64,000 nt of DNA from contig NZ_JAGPXL010000008.1 of assembly GCF_018070565.1 (NCBI RefSeq), positions 1 through 64,000 of the forward strand. The letters run 5' to 3'. Positions 26,038 to 34,370 of this stretch are shown here, in pieces; position 1 is the first letter of the stretch, and each line of letters opens with the position of its first letter. A model generated the notes under the pieces. The model was given only the letters and a program-made list of their open reading frames with translations, was not told where the DNA came from and made no database searches. The DNA is from Streptomyces sp. B93 (GTDB lineage: Bacteria > Actinomycetota > Actinomycetes > Streptomycetales > Streptomycetaceae). A program made the translations under genes and the position numbers.

Positions 26038-27378
26038 TCAGCGCGCCCGCCGTCCCGGCAGGAACGTGAAGATCGCGCCGCCCAGCAGCAGGACCGTGCC
26101 CGCCACCAGGGCGAGGGCCTTGAGGGCGGCGTGGTCCCCCGCCCCGGTCTCGGCGAGGCCGCCGCCGGAGGCCGCCGCGCCGCCGCCCGTCGAGCCGCCC
26201 GTACCGGCCGAACCACCGGAGCCGCCCGAGGCGCCGCTCGCCTGCTCGGTGGTGTCGAGGGTGAGGGAGACCTCGCTCCTGCTCGGGGTGCAGGTCGTGG
26301 TCGTCCCCAGCGCCTCCACCGTCAGCACGCCCGGCGACAGGGTGGATCTGCCGCTGGCGCCCGGTTTGTAGGTGCCGGTCAGGTCGGGGATCTCGATCGG
26401 GTCGCCCGCCTTGACGGCCTCGGCGTTGGTGGGCCCCTCCACATGGACGGTGCCCCGGTCGGCGCCGCCCAGCACGACCTCCATCGACGGCTTCACCGAG
26501 TCCGCGGGGATCTCGGCCGGGCTGTCCATGACGGACGCGCCGAAGCGCACGGTCACAGCGAAGCTTCCGCCGTCCTTGCGGGCGTCGATCCGCACGGGTG
26601 AGGTGGCGCTGCGGTCACCGATGGGGGTCTTGCACTCGTAGGGGACCTGGACCTCCACGCCGGTGAAGTCGGTCTGCCCGCCACCGGTCTCGCTGGGGGA
26701 GGCGGTCGGGGTCCGCGTCGGGGTCTCCGTGGGAGTCTCCGTCGGCGTCTCCGTAGGGGTCCCGGTCGGCGGGGTCGGGGTGCCGGGGCCGCCTCCGTCC
26801 TCGGTCACCTGGATCGTCGCCGCGGGCGTCACCGCCTCGGTCGGGGCGCACTTGGTGTCCGTCGAGATGGGCTTGTTGACATTGATGTCGTAGGCGTCCG
26901 GTGTCAGCGTCACCTCGCCCGCCGCCGTCAGCTTCAGCTTCCCGGTCATGTCGGACAGCTTCATGTCGCTGTTCCTGGGGATCGGCGGGTTCTGCCGGGG
27001 CCCCTCCATCGCGATGTCGCCGCTCTGCGCGCCGCCCGCCTTGAGGGTTCCGGTGGGCTGGACGGTGTCCTGTTCCAGGTCGAGGATGTCGGGGTTCTTC
27101 GAGGCCGCCCGCACGAACTTCCAGACGATCTCCACCTCGTCGCCGACCTTCGCCGTCGCGGGCGCGGTGATCTCCACCTGAGTGGTGCCCTGCACCGGCG
27201 GCAGCCCGGAGATCGCGGGCGGTACGCACTCGGTGGCGTACGACACCTCGGCGGCCTGCGCGGGCCCCGCCGTCAGACCGAGGCCGCCGAGCAGCAGGGC
27301 GACGCCCGCCACGCGGGCCCCGACGCGTCGGACGCCCGGGGTGGTTCTCCTTCGGCTGGCTCTCCTTCGCTCGCTCAC
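26038..27378 (-). CDS. Sortase-anchored surface protein, two related domains, LAETG signal
   Basis: 446-aa secreted wall protein. A signal peptide ends at AQA|AEV (about residue 41). Two related extracellular domains follow, each ending with a Cys-containing CTPS/CAPT-type strand and separated by a Thr/Pro-rich linker (TPTETPTETPTETPT). The second closely matches the single domain of the first gene in this operon (CKTPIGDRSATSP, ALGTTTTCTP) and looks like DUF6801. After a Gly/Ser linker come LAETG, a membrane helix and RRAR, a sorting signal of the LAxTG type used by Streptomyces class E sortases. GTG 27378 overlaps the preceding stop in GTGA. Last gene of a four-gene operon; ligand unknown. 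Confidence 0.85.
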   Translation of the reverse strand: MSERRRASRRRTTPGVRRVGARVAGVALLLGGLGLTAGPAQAAEVSYATECVPPAISGLPPVQGTTQVEITAPATAKVGDEVEIVWKFVRAASKNPDILDLEQDTVQPTGTLKAGGAQSGDIAMEGPRQNPPIPRNSDMKLSDMTGKLKLTAAGEVTLTPDAYDINVNKPISTDTKCAPTEAVTPAATIQVTEDGGGPGTPTPPTGTPTETPTETPTETPTRTPTASPSETGGGQTDFTGVEVQVPYECKTPIGDRSATSPVRIDARKDGGSFAVTVRFGASVMDSPAEIPADSVKPSMEVVLGGADRGTVHVEGPTNAEAVKAGDPIEIPDLTGTYKPGASGRSTLSPGVLTVEALGTTTTCTPSRSEVSLTLDTTEQASGASGGSGGSAGTGGSTGGGAAASGGGLAETGAGDHAALKALALVAGTVLLLGGAIFTFLPGRRAR

Positions 27379-28439
27379 GTGGGTCCCTTTCTGGTGGGGG
27401 CCGTACGGCGGTCTGCCGCGCCCGGGTCGGAGTCCGGGGTGAACCAGGGCAACGTCGGGGCCGGGTCGGCGGGCGGGCCGGGGGACCGACGGGGCCGGGC
27501 CCCGGGCCGGGCGCGGGCCAGATCCGGCAGTCGGGGGAGGTGGGGCCGCGTGCGCGCGCCACCCGGCCGGGGCGGTCGCACCCGGTCGACGACCGCCATG
27601 CCCACCCGGAACAGCGCGGCCGGGACGACCAGGCACACCAGCACCCAGAACAGGGTCACGCCCCAGGGACGGCCGACCCGCCAGGGCTGCTCGGCGAGGA
27701 CCTTCCCGCCGTACTTGAGGGAGACGGTGTAGTCACCGTGCGCGCCGCCCGTCAGTTCGACGGGCAGCCGGATCTGCGTCCTGCGGCCGGGGGCGAGCGT
27801 GCCGCGCCACTGCCGTTCGTCCCACTGCGGCGCGAACACGCCGTGGGCGGTGCCCACCTGGAAGACCGGGTCCCGGACGGCCTGTGTGCCGACGTTGCCG
27901 ACGGTGAAGACCAACTCGCGGGCGGGCGGGGCGCCGAACCAGGTCAGCAGCCCGCTGGAGCCGTCGAGCCGGGTGCCGGTGAGGACCTGGAGACGGCCCC
28001 CCGCCGGTTCCGGGGGCAGCGGCTCGACCGCGTGCCCCGCCACCTGGAAGATCGCGTCGGCCATCGCCTGCGGACCGGTCACGGTCGCCACGTGCACCAC
28101 GCACGGGCACGGCACGGGCGGCTCGGCGACCGGCAGCCGCTTGCGGAACCGGCCCTCGGCGTCGGTGGTGACGGCCCTGCCGTCCCCGTTGGCGCAGGAG
28201 TCGGTGCCCCCGGGCACGCCCCGCGACGGCACGGACTGCCCGCAGACCAGGATCATCAGCAGCGCCCGCGCCCGCCAGCCGTCACCGGTGACGGTGATCG
28301 AACCCCCGGTCCCCGCCTGGGACTTGGACAGCTTCACGCCCGGGCGGTCGTCGTCCGCCGCGGCGGCGGACGCAACCACCGTCCACGGCAGCAGGACCAG
28401 GGCCGCCACCAGCACCGCCACCGCACCCCGCCGTCTCAC
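27375..28439 (-). CDS. Secreted membrane-anchored protein with Ig-like/TIG-like N-domain
   Basis: 354-aa protein. A signal peptide (VRRRGAVAVLVAALVLLPW) is followed by a beta-rich domain (GVKLSKSQAGTGGSITVTGDG, with paired cysteines near SCANG and CPCVVH), a second beta domain that reads like an alpha-mannosidase/COG1470-type repeat (VFTVGNVGTQAVRDPVF), one C-terminal helix (WGVTLFWVLVCLVVPAALF) and a Pro/Arg-rich cytoplasmic tail of about 65 residues. GTG 28439 overlaps the upstream stop in GTGA. The paired domains and cytoplasmic tail suggest a receptor or scaffold for its operon partners. Family not certain. Confidence 0.75.
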   Translation of the reverse strand: MRRRGAVAVLVAALVLLPWTVVASAAAADDDRPGVKLSKSQAGTGGSITVTGDGWRARALLMILVCGQSVPSRGVPGGTDSCANGDGRAVTTDAEGRFRKRLPVAEPPVPCPCVVHVATVTGPQAMADAIFQVAGHAVEPLPPEPAGGRLQVLTGTRLDGSSGLLTWFGAPPARELVFTVGNVGTQAVRDPVFQVGTAHGVFAPQWDERQWRGTLAPGRRTQIRLPVELTGGAHGDYTVSLKYGGKVLAEQPWRVGRPWGVTLFWVLVCLVVPAALFRVGMAVVDRVRPPRPGGARTRPHLPRLPDLARARPGARPRRSPGPPADPAPTLPWFTPDSDPGAADRRTAPTRKGPT

Positions 28440-29305
28440 CGCACCGCTCCCCTCAACTCGCCCCGCCCGTCCGCCGGAACCGCCTCGGCGCGGTCCGCCG
28501 TACGACACCGGTGCCGCCGTACGACGACCCCCGCGCCGATCACCGCCAGCGCCCCGGCGGCCCCCGCCCCCTCGCGCCACGGCACGAAGCGCGCCGACAC
28601 GCGTCCGGTGTCCCGGGCGCCGCCCGCGGCGGTCACCGTCAGCCGCACGTCCACGGCGTCCAGGGCGGGCCGGCCGGTCCAGGGTTCACTGAGCTTCAGG
28701 CGGCGGCCCGGCGGGAGTTCGACGGCGAGGGTGCGCGGGGGGCGGTCGAGGAGCGGGCCGAGGACACCGTCCGCGCGGACGGCGAGCCGGGGCACGAGGG
28801 TGGTGGTGCCGCGGTTGACCAGCTCGTAGGTGATGCGGTCGGCGCGCACCCGGACCCGCTCCACGGTGAGCGCGGCCAACGCCGGGCCGGTGACCCGCAG
28901 CCGGACCGGCACGGAACGGGTGCCGCCGGCGCCGTCCCGGGCGGTGATGGTGGCCCGGCGCGCGCCGGGTGCCGTGTCCGCCGGGACGGTCACGGTGAAG
29001 GGGACCTCGGCGCGGGTGCGGGCGGGCACGCGTACGCCGGTCTCGGCGAGGGTGACCCGGACGGCGCCGGCGGCGCGCAGCCGTACCGTTACCGGGCGCG
29101 TGGCCGGGTTGGTCAGGGTCACGGTGTCCCGCAGCACCGCGCCGGGCGGACCCTCGGCGTAGCAGGCGGGGCGGCCGTCGCCGGAGGGCGCGAACGTCCA
29201 GTGCGGGTCGGCGGCGGCTGCGGCGGGCGCCGGGCCGAGCAGCAGCAGAACGGGCAGCAGGGACAGGGTCGTCGGGGTCAGCGGGACGCGGGCGGTGGTC
29301 GGCAT
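28436..29305 (-). CDS. Secreted membrane-anchored protein resembling DUF916/WxL-partner proteins
   Basis: 289-aa protein with signal peptide (ending near PAAAAA), two Ig-like beta domains (VTLTNPATRPVTVRLRAAG; VERVRVRADRITYELVNRGTTT) and a C-terminal helix (GAAGALAVIGAGVVV) with a short basic tail. The arrangement of two beta domains before a terminal helix recalls the DUF916-DUF3324 proteins encoded with WxL surface proteins in Firmicutes; homology is not proved. ATG 29305 has GGGAG 6 bases upstream. It lies 40 bases after the LPQTG gene and shares a GTGA with the next. Confidence 0.7.
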   Translation of the reverse strand: MPTTARVPLTPTTLSLLPVLLLLGPAPAAAAADPHWTFAPSGDGRPACYAEGPPGAVLRDTVTLTNPATRPVTVRLRAAGAVRVTLAETGVRVPARTRAEVPFTVTVPADTAPGARRATITARDGAGGTRSVPVRLRVTGPALAALTVERVRVRADRITYELVNRGTTTLVPRLAVRADGVLGPLLDRPPRTLAVELPPGRRLKLSEPWTGRPALDAVDVRLTVTAAGGARDTGRVSARFVPWREGAGAAGALAVIGAGVVVRRHRCRTADRAEAVPADGRGELRGAVR

Positions 29306-29345
29306 CGGCGGCTCCCGTGCTCGTACGGACGTCACGCGTACGGCC

Positions 29346-30083
29346 TCAGCGGCGGGCGCGGGTCAGCTGGTCGCGGCGGGTCAGCCACAGGGCTCCCGCG
29401 GTGCCCGCGAGGAGAACGGTGCCGCCGAGGGTGCCGAGGGCGAGGGCGTCGTCCTCGGGGCCGGTCTGCGGGAGCCGCGCGCCGGAGTCGGTGCCGCCGG
29501 TGCCGCTCTGGGAGCCGCCCGTCGAGCCGCCCCCGCCGGACGCCTCGACGTCGAGGGTGAGGGACGGGCCGGGGTCGTTGGTGGGGGTGCAGGTGGTGGT
29601 CGTACCGAGCGCCTTGATGGTGAGCACGCCCGCCGTGAAGGTGACCTTCCCGCTCTTCTTCGGGGTGTACGTGCCGCTCAGGTCACTGATCTTGATGGGG
29701 GTGTCGGCGGGGATCGCCTCCTGGTTGGCGGGCCCGGTGACGGCCATCGTGCCGCTGTCGGCACCGCCCAGCCGGATGGTGGCGCTGGGGTTCATGGCGC
29801 CCTTGCCCAGTTCGACGGGGCTGGAGGAGACGCCCTTCTGCCAGGACATGGTGATCTTGTAGCCGGAGCCGCTCGGCACGCCCTCGATGTCGATGGGGGA
29901 GACGGCGCTCTTGTCGCCGATGGGCGTCTTGCACTGGTAGTCGACGTCGACGACGTCGGCATGGGCCGCGGGGGCGGCCGACAGCACCGCCGCCCCGGCG
30001 AGGGCCGCGACGGATGCGAGCGCGGCGGTGCGTTTCGGGTGGCTGCGTCGAGTCCGGTACGTCTGGTACGCACGGTAGGACAC
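29346..30083 (-). CDS. Sortase-anchored surface protein, one DUF6801-like domain, LPQTG signal
   Basis: 245-aa secreted protein. Signal peptide cleaves near AHA|DVV (residue 43). A single beta-rich domain spans about 45-172 with one disulphide likely between YQCKTP and TTTTCTP. A Gly/Ser/Thr linker leads to LPQTG, a membrane helix and a basic end (RRDQLTRARR). The domain is plainly homologous to the second domain of the LAETG protein. GTG 30083 has GGAGGGACGACC before it. It heads the operon. LPxTG differs from the LAxTG signal of its partner, so the two may not use the same sortase equally well. Confidence 0.85.
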   Translation of the reverse strand: MSYRAYQTYRTRRSHPKRTAALASVAALAGAAVLSAAPAAHADVVDVDYQCKTPIGDKSAVSPIDIEGVPSGSGYKITMSWQKGVSSSPVELGKGAMNPSATIRLGGADSGTMAVTGPANQEAIPADTPIKISDLSGTYTPKKSGKVTFTAGVLTIKALGTTTTCTPTNDPGPSLTLDVEASGGGGSTGGSQSGTGGTDSGARLPQTGPEDDALALGTLGGTVLLAGTAGALWLTRRDQLTRARR

Positions 30084-30208
30084 GGTCGTCCCTCCGTCCC
30101 CTGGTTTCCTGACGGCATATCAGATCGGCCGTCAAGGTACGCCCGACCACCAGAGGAAGGAAGAGACAGTACGCGCCGGAAGCGTGCGGACGCCCCGGGA
30201 CCGGTCGC

Positions 30209-30691
30209 CTACGCCGGTGCCGCCAGTTCAGCCCAGACCGTCTTGCCCGCGACCCCGGGGGCGCGGACGACGCCCCAGTCCAGGCAGAGCCGCTGCACGA
30301 TGAACATGCCGTGACCGCCGGGGCGGCCCGCGCGGTGCGGGGTGCGGGGCGCGGGCTGGCCCGTGCCCCGGTCGGAGACCTCGATGCGGATCATCTTGTT
30401 GTCGCAGGCGATCAGCATCCGCTCCGGCCCCTCGGCGTGCAGGCAGGCGTTGGTGACCAGCTCGGACACGACGAGCAGCACATCCTCGGCGACGGCTCGC
30501 TGATCGGCGGAGGCCGCGGGCAGCCAGCCCCACTCGTACAGCGCCTGCCGGGCGAAATCGCGGGCCAGGGGGACGACGCCGCTCTCACCGTCGAGGCTCA
30601 GCGTCCGGACCTGAAGCCCCGCGGATGCCCCGGAAGCGCCGCTGGGCTCGGGGCCGCGGTCGCCCGGCGGGGAGGGCCGGGTGGTGCTCAT
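30209..30691 (-). CDS. prsI: RsbW-like anti-sigma factor/kinase, PrsI type
   Basis: 160-aa GHKL ATPase. N box DVLLVVSELVTNACLHAE, G1 EVSDRGTG, G2 GGHGMFIVQRLCLDWG. Position beside an anti-anti-sigma gene and a SigB-like sigma factor matches S. coelicolor prsI-arsI-sigI, where PrsI was reported to hold SigI inactive and ArsI to release it. ATG 30691; the ~300 bases separating it from the upstream arsI stop hold no gene and may carry a promoter. An N-terminal Pro/Ser/Gly-rich tail of about 25 residues precedes the fold. Symbol assigned from context and family, not from a search. Confidence 0.75.
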   Translation of the reverse strand: MSTTRPSPPGDRGPEPSGASGASAGLQVRTLSLDGESGVVPLARDFARQALYEWGWLPAASADQRAVAEDVLLVVSELVTNACLHAEGPERMLIACDNKMIRIEVSDRGTGQPAPRTPHRAGRPGGHGMFIVQRLCLDWGVVRAPGVAGKTVWAELAAPA

Positions 30692-30988
30692 CAGCGCTTC
30701 ACCTCACCGATTCACCAGTTCATGTTTCAAAAGTCACTACTCGTTCGACCACTGCCCAGTGTCAGTGCTCAGCCGTCCGGGTTCGGTCACCGCCCGGTGT
30801 CAGGTTGTCTCCTGCCCGAGCGAACCAGGGGAACACCCCTCTTCGACCGCTCTTCCACCAAGACCGCCCTTACGGCCGAAAAGTGCAGGCCACAGCGGCG
30901 GGGCAGACCGGCCGACGGAGGCGGGGTCCGCAGCGGACGGCCTGGACGGCCCGCCCGCGCGGGTGCGGGCCGCGCCCGGCACGCGGGG

Positions 30989-31366
30989 TCAGCCGACGTC
31001 GTCGGCAAGGGCGTCCTCGACGGTGTCATGGACCGAGAAGACCGCCTCCGCCCCCGTGATCTCGAACACGCGAGCGACCGTGGGCAGCATCCCCGCCAGA
31101 TGCACCCCACCCCCGGCGGCCTCCGCCTTGAGGCGGGCACCGAGCAGCACGTTGAGCCCCGTGGAGTCGCAGAACTCCAGACGGGAGCAGTCGATGACAA
31201 GGCGGCTGAGCCCTTTGGCGAGGCATTCGTCGAGTGGCTCGCGCAACAGGTCGGCGGTGTGGTGGTCCAACTCACCCGCCGGGGTCACGACGGCGCTGGA
31301 GCCCTCTTCCCGCACCTCCACCAGAAGCCGGCCCGACTGTGCGCTGCCGACCGTCCCGTGGTCCAT
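30989..31366 (-). CDS. arsI: STAS-domain anti-anti-sigma factor, ArsI type
   Basis: 125-aa SpoIIAA-like protein. The phosphorylatable serine is in CDSTGLNVLLGAR, with the usual DCSRLEF strand before it. The rest fits one STAS domain with a short N-terminal tail. In partner switching the dephosphorylated form binds the anti-sigma factor and frees the sigma factor. ATG 31366 is divergent from sigI across about 250 bases, so both can respond to the same signal. Confidence 0.8.
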   Translation of the reverse strand: MDHGTVGSAQSGRLLVEVREEGSSAVVTPAGELDHHTADLLREPLDECLAKGLSRLVIDCSRLEFCDSTGLNVLLGARLKAEAAGGGVHLAGMLPTVARVFEITGAEAVFSVHDTVEDALADDVG

Positions 31367-31617
31367 GCCGTCTCTCTCTCCCGAGGTCGTGGCTGCTGAC
31401 TGACGCCCTCGAACACTACGCCCTACTCACACACTCCGACCACCGAACATCCGCCCACAATCGGACATTTCTCCACAGAACGCACTTGCGGCGGGCTCGG
31501 GAAAGCGGGTAGGGCTAGTAAGGACACGTAATCAACACGGCCGGCTTTGGAGGCGCCGCACACCGCAGTGCACGTATTGGCATCGGCAGCCATATGCCGA
31601 GAACGATGGAGGACATC

Positions 31618-32535
31618 ATGTCACCCCGGCTCGACGCATCGCATACCCAGAAGGCGACGTCGGCATCCTCTTCGGACCACCCCGGCCTCGCCGTCGACGA
31701 CACCGACCACGCTCTCGGCCACGACGACGTACTCGCCGGACTCCCGGAGATCCCCCCGTACGACGAAGTGGCCCCCGTCGACGCACGGGCCCTGTCCAAG
31801 ACCCTCTTCGAGCGGCTGGAGTCCCTCGAGGAAGGCACCCACGAATACTCGTACGTCCGCAACACGCTCGTCGAACTCAACCTCGCACTGGTCAAGTTCG
31901 CCGCCGCCCGGTTCCGCTCCCGCAGCGAACCGATGGAGGACATCATCCAGGTCGGCACGATCGGCCTGATCAAGGCGATCGACCGCTTCGAACTCAGCCG
32001 TGGCGTCGAGTTCCCGACCTTCGCCATGCCAACCATCATCGGCGAGATAAAGCGTTTCTTCCGGGACACCTCGTGGTCCGTGCGCGTACCGCGCCGCCTC
32101 CAGGAACTCCGGCTCGACCTGGCCAAGGCCGGTGACGAGCTGGCCCAGAAGCTGGACCGCGCCCCCACCGTGGCGGAACTGGCCGAGCGGCTCGGCCTGA
32201 CCAACGACGAGGTCGTCGAGGGCATGGCCGCGTCCAACGCGTACACCGCGAGTTCCCTGGACGCCCAGCCGGAGGAGGACGACTCCGAGGGCGCGCTCGC
32301 GGACCGCATCGGGTACGAGGACCACGGCCTCGAAGGCATCGAGTACGTGGAGTCCCTGAAGCCCCTCATCGCCGAACTGCCGTCCAGGGACCGCAAGATC
32401 CTCTCCCTGCGCTTCGTCGCCAACATGACCCAGTCGGAGATCGGCGAGGAACTGGGCATCTCGCAGATGCACGTGTCCCGGCTGCTGTCACGGACGCTGG
32501 TACGGCTGCGCAAGGGGCTGACCCTAGAGGAGTGA
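31618..32535 (+). CDS. sigI: RNA polymerase sigma factor, SigB/SigF family (SigI type)
   Basis: 305-aa sigma-70 group 3 factor. Region 2 is at about 65-130 (DIIQVGTIGLIKAIDRFELSRG, PTIIGEIKRFFRD), region 3 at 135-200 (APTVAELAERLGLTNDEV), region 4 at 240-300 (LSLRFVANMTQSEIGEELGI, HVSRLLSRTLVRLR). ATG 31618 is preferred over ATG 31594 because GGAGGA lies 4-5 bases before it. The N-terminal 55 residues are acidic and unstructured. Regulated by partner switching with the two divergent genes. Probably stress- or development-related, as in relatives. Confidence 0.85.
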   Translation: MSPRLDASHTQKATSASSSDHPGLAVDDTDHALGHDDVLAGLPEIPPYDEVAPVDARALSKTLFERLESLEEGTHEYSYVRNTLVELNLALVKFAAARFRSRSEPMEDIIQVGTIGLIKAIDRFELSRGVEFPTFAMPTIIGEIKRFFRDTSWSVRVPRRLQELRLDLAKAGDELAQKLDRAPTVAELAERLGLTNDEVVEGMAASNAYTASSLDAQPEEDDSEGALADRIGYEDHGLEGIEYVESLKPLIAELPSRDRKILSLRFVANMTQSEIGEELGISQMHVSRLLSRTLVRLRKGLTLEE

Positions 32536-32698
32536 CCCCCCGCCACGGGGGCGGTCCACCAGGGACCGCCCTCGGCAGGGCCGACGGACGAACAGACCAC
32601 CGACGCCACGCTGTTACCGACGGAAACACCTTTTCTCACGAGCCTCCTTCCACCACTATGGGGCCCCCGAACTGGCCGGTACGTCAGGAGGCGGAGCC

Positions 32699-34357
32699 AT
32701 GGCCCGGGGGGACGACAACAGCGCGGAGCACAGGGCGATGTCCGACGCGCGCCTCACCGAGCTGCTGCGCGCCGCCCCGCCCCGCGCGTTCACGGCGCTC
32801 CAGGAACTCCGCGCCCGGCACCAGGCCCCGCTCCTCGCCTACGCCCGCCTGTGCACCACGGGCGAGTCGGCGGCGCGGCAACTCGCCGCCCAGGCCTTCA
32901 CGCTGGCCGCCCGCCGGACCGCGCACGGCACCGACCACGGCGAACCGTGGCGGCACCACCTGCTCCTGACGGCCACGCACGCCGCCGCCCGGTGGGCGTC
33001 CGACGAGCGGGCCGCGGGCCTCGACCCCGGGCTGCTGCCCGTCCTGGACGCCGCGGGCCCCGACGGCCCGGTGCCGCCCCTGCTCACCGCGTACCGGTCG
33101 CTGCCGTCCCGGGCGCGGGGACTGCTCTGGTACGGCGTCCTCGACCGGGAGCCCGCCGACCGCGCGGCCACCCTCCTCGGCCTCACGCCCGGGGACATCG
33201 CGTACGACACCGACGCCGCGCTCCAGGCGCTGGGCCGGGCCCGCCTGCGGTCCCGGCTGACCGCCTCCGACGACCCGAGCTGCCCGGACTTCCAGCGGCT
33301 GATCGAGGAGTCGGTACGGCCTGACAGCCCGCGGCACAGCGCCGACCTGACCGCCCACATGGCCGACTGCGCGCACTGCGCGGCCGCCTACGACGAGCTG
33401 TCGGCCCTGTTCGACGCCCCGCAGACCACGCTGGCCGAGGGTCTGCTGCCGTGGGCGGGGACGGCGTACGCCCTGCGCGAGCCGGAGCCGCAGGAGCCGC
33501 CGCAGGTGCCGGGGACCGCGGCGGCCGCGCCCACGAAGGCCCCTGCCGGACCCCGCCACAGCGCTCCGCGCCCGTCGTCAGGGGCCTCGGCGGTGTCCGC
33601 CGCGAACGCGCCGCTCACGGCTTCGGCGGTGCCCGCCGCCGGGGGGCCGCTCTCGATCGACCGCACCTGGCCGCCGTCCCGCCGTCTCGCGCTCGCCTCG
33701 GCCGCGCTCGGTGTCGCGCTGGCGCCGCTGCTGGTGCTGCTGCTGCCGCCGGACGCCCCGTCCGCCGAACGCGCCGCGCACCCGGTGACCAGGACACCCG
33801 CCCCGTCGCCGACGCCGACCACGGCCTCCCCCGCCACCCGGAGTCCGAGTCCGAGTGCGACGCGGAGCCCCAGCCCGACCCCGCGGCCGACGACCCCCCG
33901 GCCCACCCCGACGCCCACCCCGACGCCCCCGCCGCCCCCGGTGTTCCGGCCGCCGGACTCCTCGTACGCCCAGGTCGTGAACGTCTCCACGAGCCGCTGT
34001 CTGGACATCCCCGGGCGGATCGAGAAGGGCGGGGACGTCGGCTCGGCCGCCTGTGACGGCTCCCGCACCCAGCCGTGGCGGGTGGACGCGGCGCGCGGGG
34101 TCGTGCAGTCGGCCGCCGACCCCGACTTCTGCCTGGACAGCCGGGGTTCGGTGGACCGGGGCGTGGGCATCTGGCCCTGCGCGTCGGTCGAGGGCCGCAA
34201 CGGCCGCAACCTTCAGTTCGTGGTGGACGACGCGGGCCGGATCCGGCCCGCCATCGCCGTGCAGACCGCGGTGACCCCGGCGGAGGGCGGACACGGGCTG
34301 TGGCTCACGCCGTTGGACGGCGGGCCGGAGCAGCGCTGGCGGGCGGGAGCGGTCTGA
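32699..34357 (+). CDS. Transmembrane protein: sigma-like/zinc-finger interior, ricin-type lectin exterior
   Basis: 552-aa protein with an unusual order of parts. Residues 15-185 resemble an ECF sigma factor (LLAYARLCTT, YRSLPSRARGLLWYGVLD, DTDAALQALGRARLRSRL). Then comes H220-x3-C224-x2-C227, the zinc anti-sigma motif (ADLTAHMADCAHC). One helix lies at 328-350, then a Pro/Thr/Ser-rich stalk, then a ricin-B-like domain at about 420-552 (SRCLDIPG, TQPWRV, DFCLDSRG). Expected topology is N-terminus inside, lectin outside. ATG 32699 has GGAGGCGGAG upstream. It lies 163 bases below sigI in the same orientation. A glycan-sensing regulator is inferred; I do not recognise a characterised relative. 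Confidence 0.8.
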   Translation: MARGDDNSAEHRAMSDARLTELLRAAPPRAFTALQELRARHQAPLLAYARLCTTGESAARQLAAQAFTLAARRTAHGTDHGEPWRHHLLLTATHAAARWASDERAAGLDPGLLPVLDAAGPDGPVPPLLTAYRSLPSRARGLLWYGVLDREPADRAATLLGLTPGDIAYDTDAALQALGRARLRSRLTASDDPSCPDFQRLIEESVRPDSPRHSADLTAHMADCAHCAAAYDELSALFDAPQTTLAEGLLPWAGTAYALREPEPQEPPQVPGTAAAAPTKAPAGPRHSAPRPSSGASAVSAANAPLTASAVPAAGGPLSIDRTWPPSRRLALASAALGVALAPLLVLLLPPDAPSAERAAHPVTRTPAPSPTPTTASPATRSPSPSATRSPSPTPRPTTPRPTPTPTPTPPPPPVFRPPDSSYAQVVNVSTSRCLDIPGRIEKGGDVGSAACDGSRTQPWRVDAARGVVQSAADPDFCLDSRGSVDRGVGIWPCASVEGRNGRNLQFVVDDAGRIRPAIAVQTAVTPAEGGHGLWLTPLDGGPEQRWRAGAV

Positions 34358-34370
34358 CCGGGGGCGGGGC

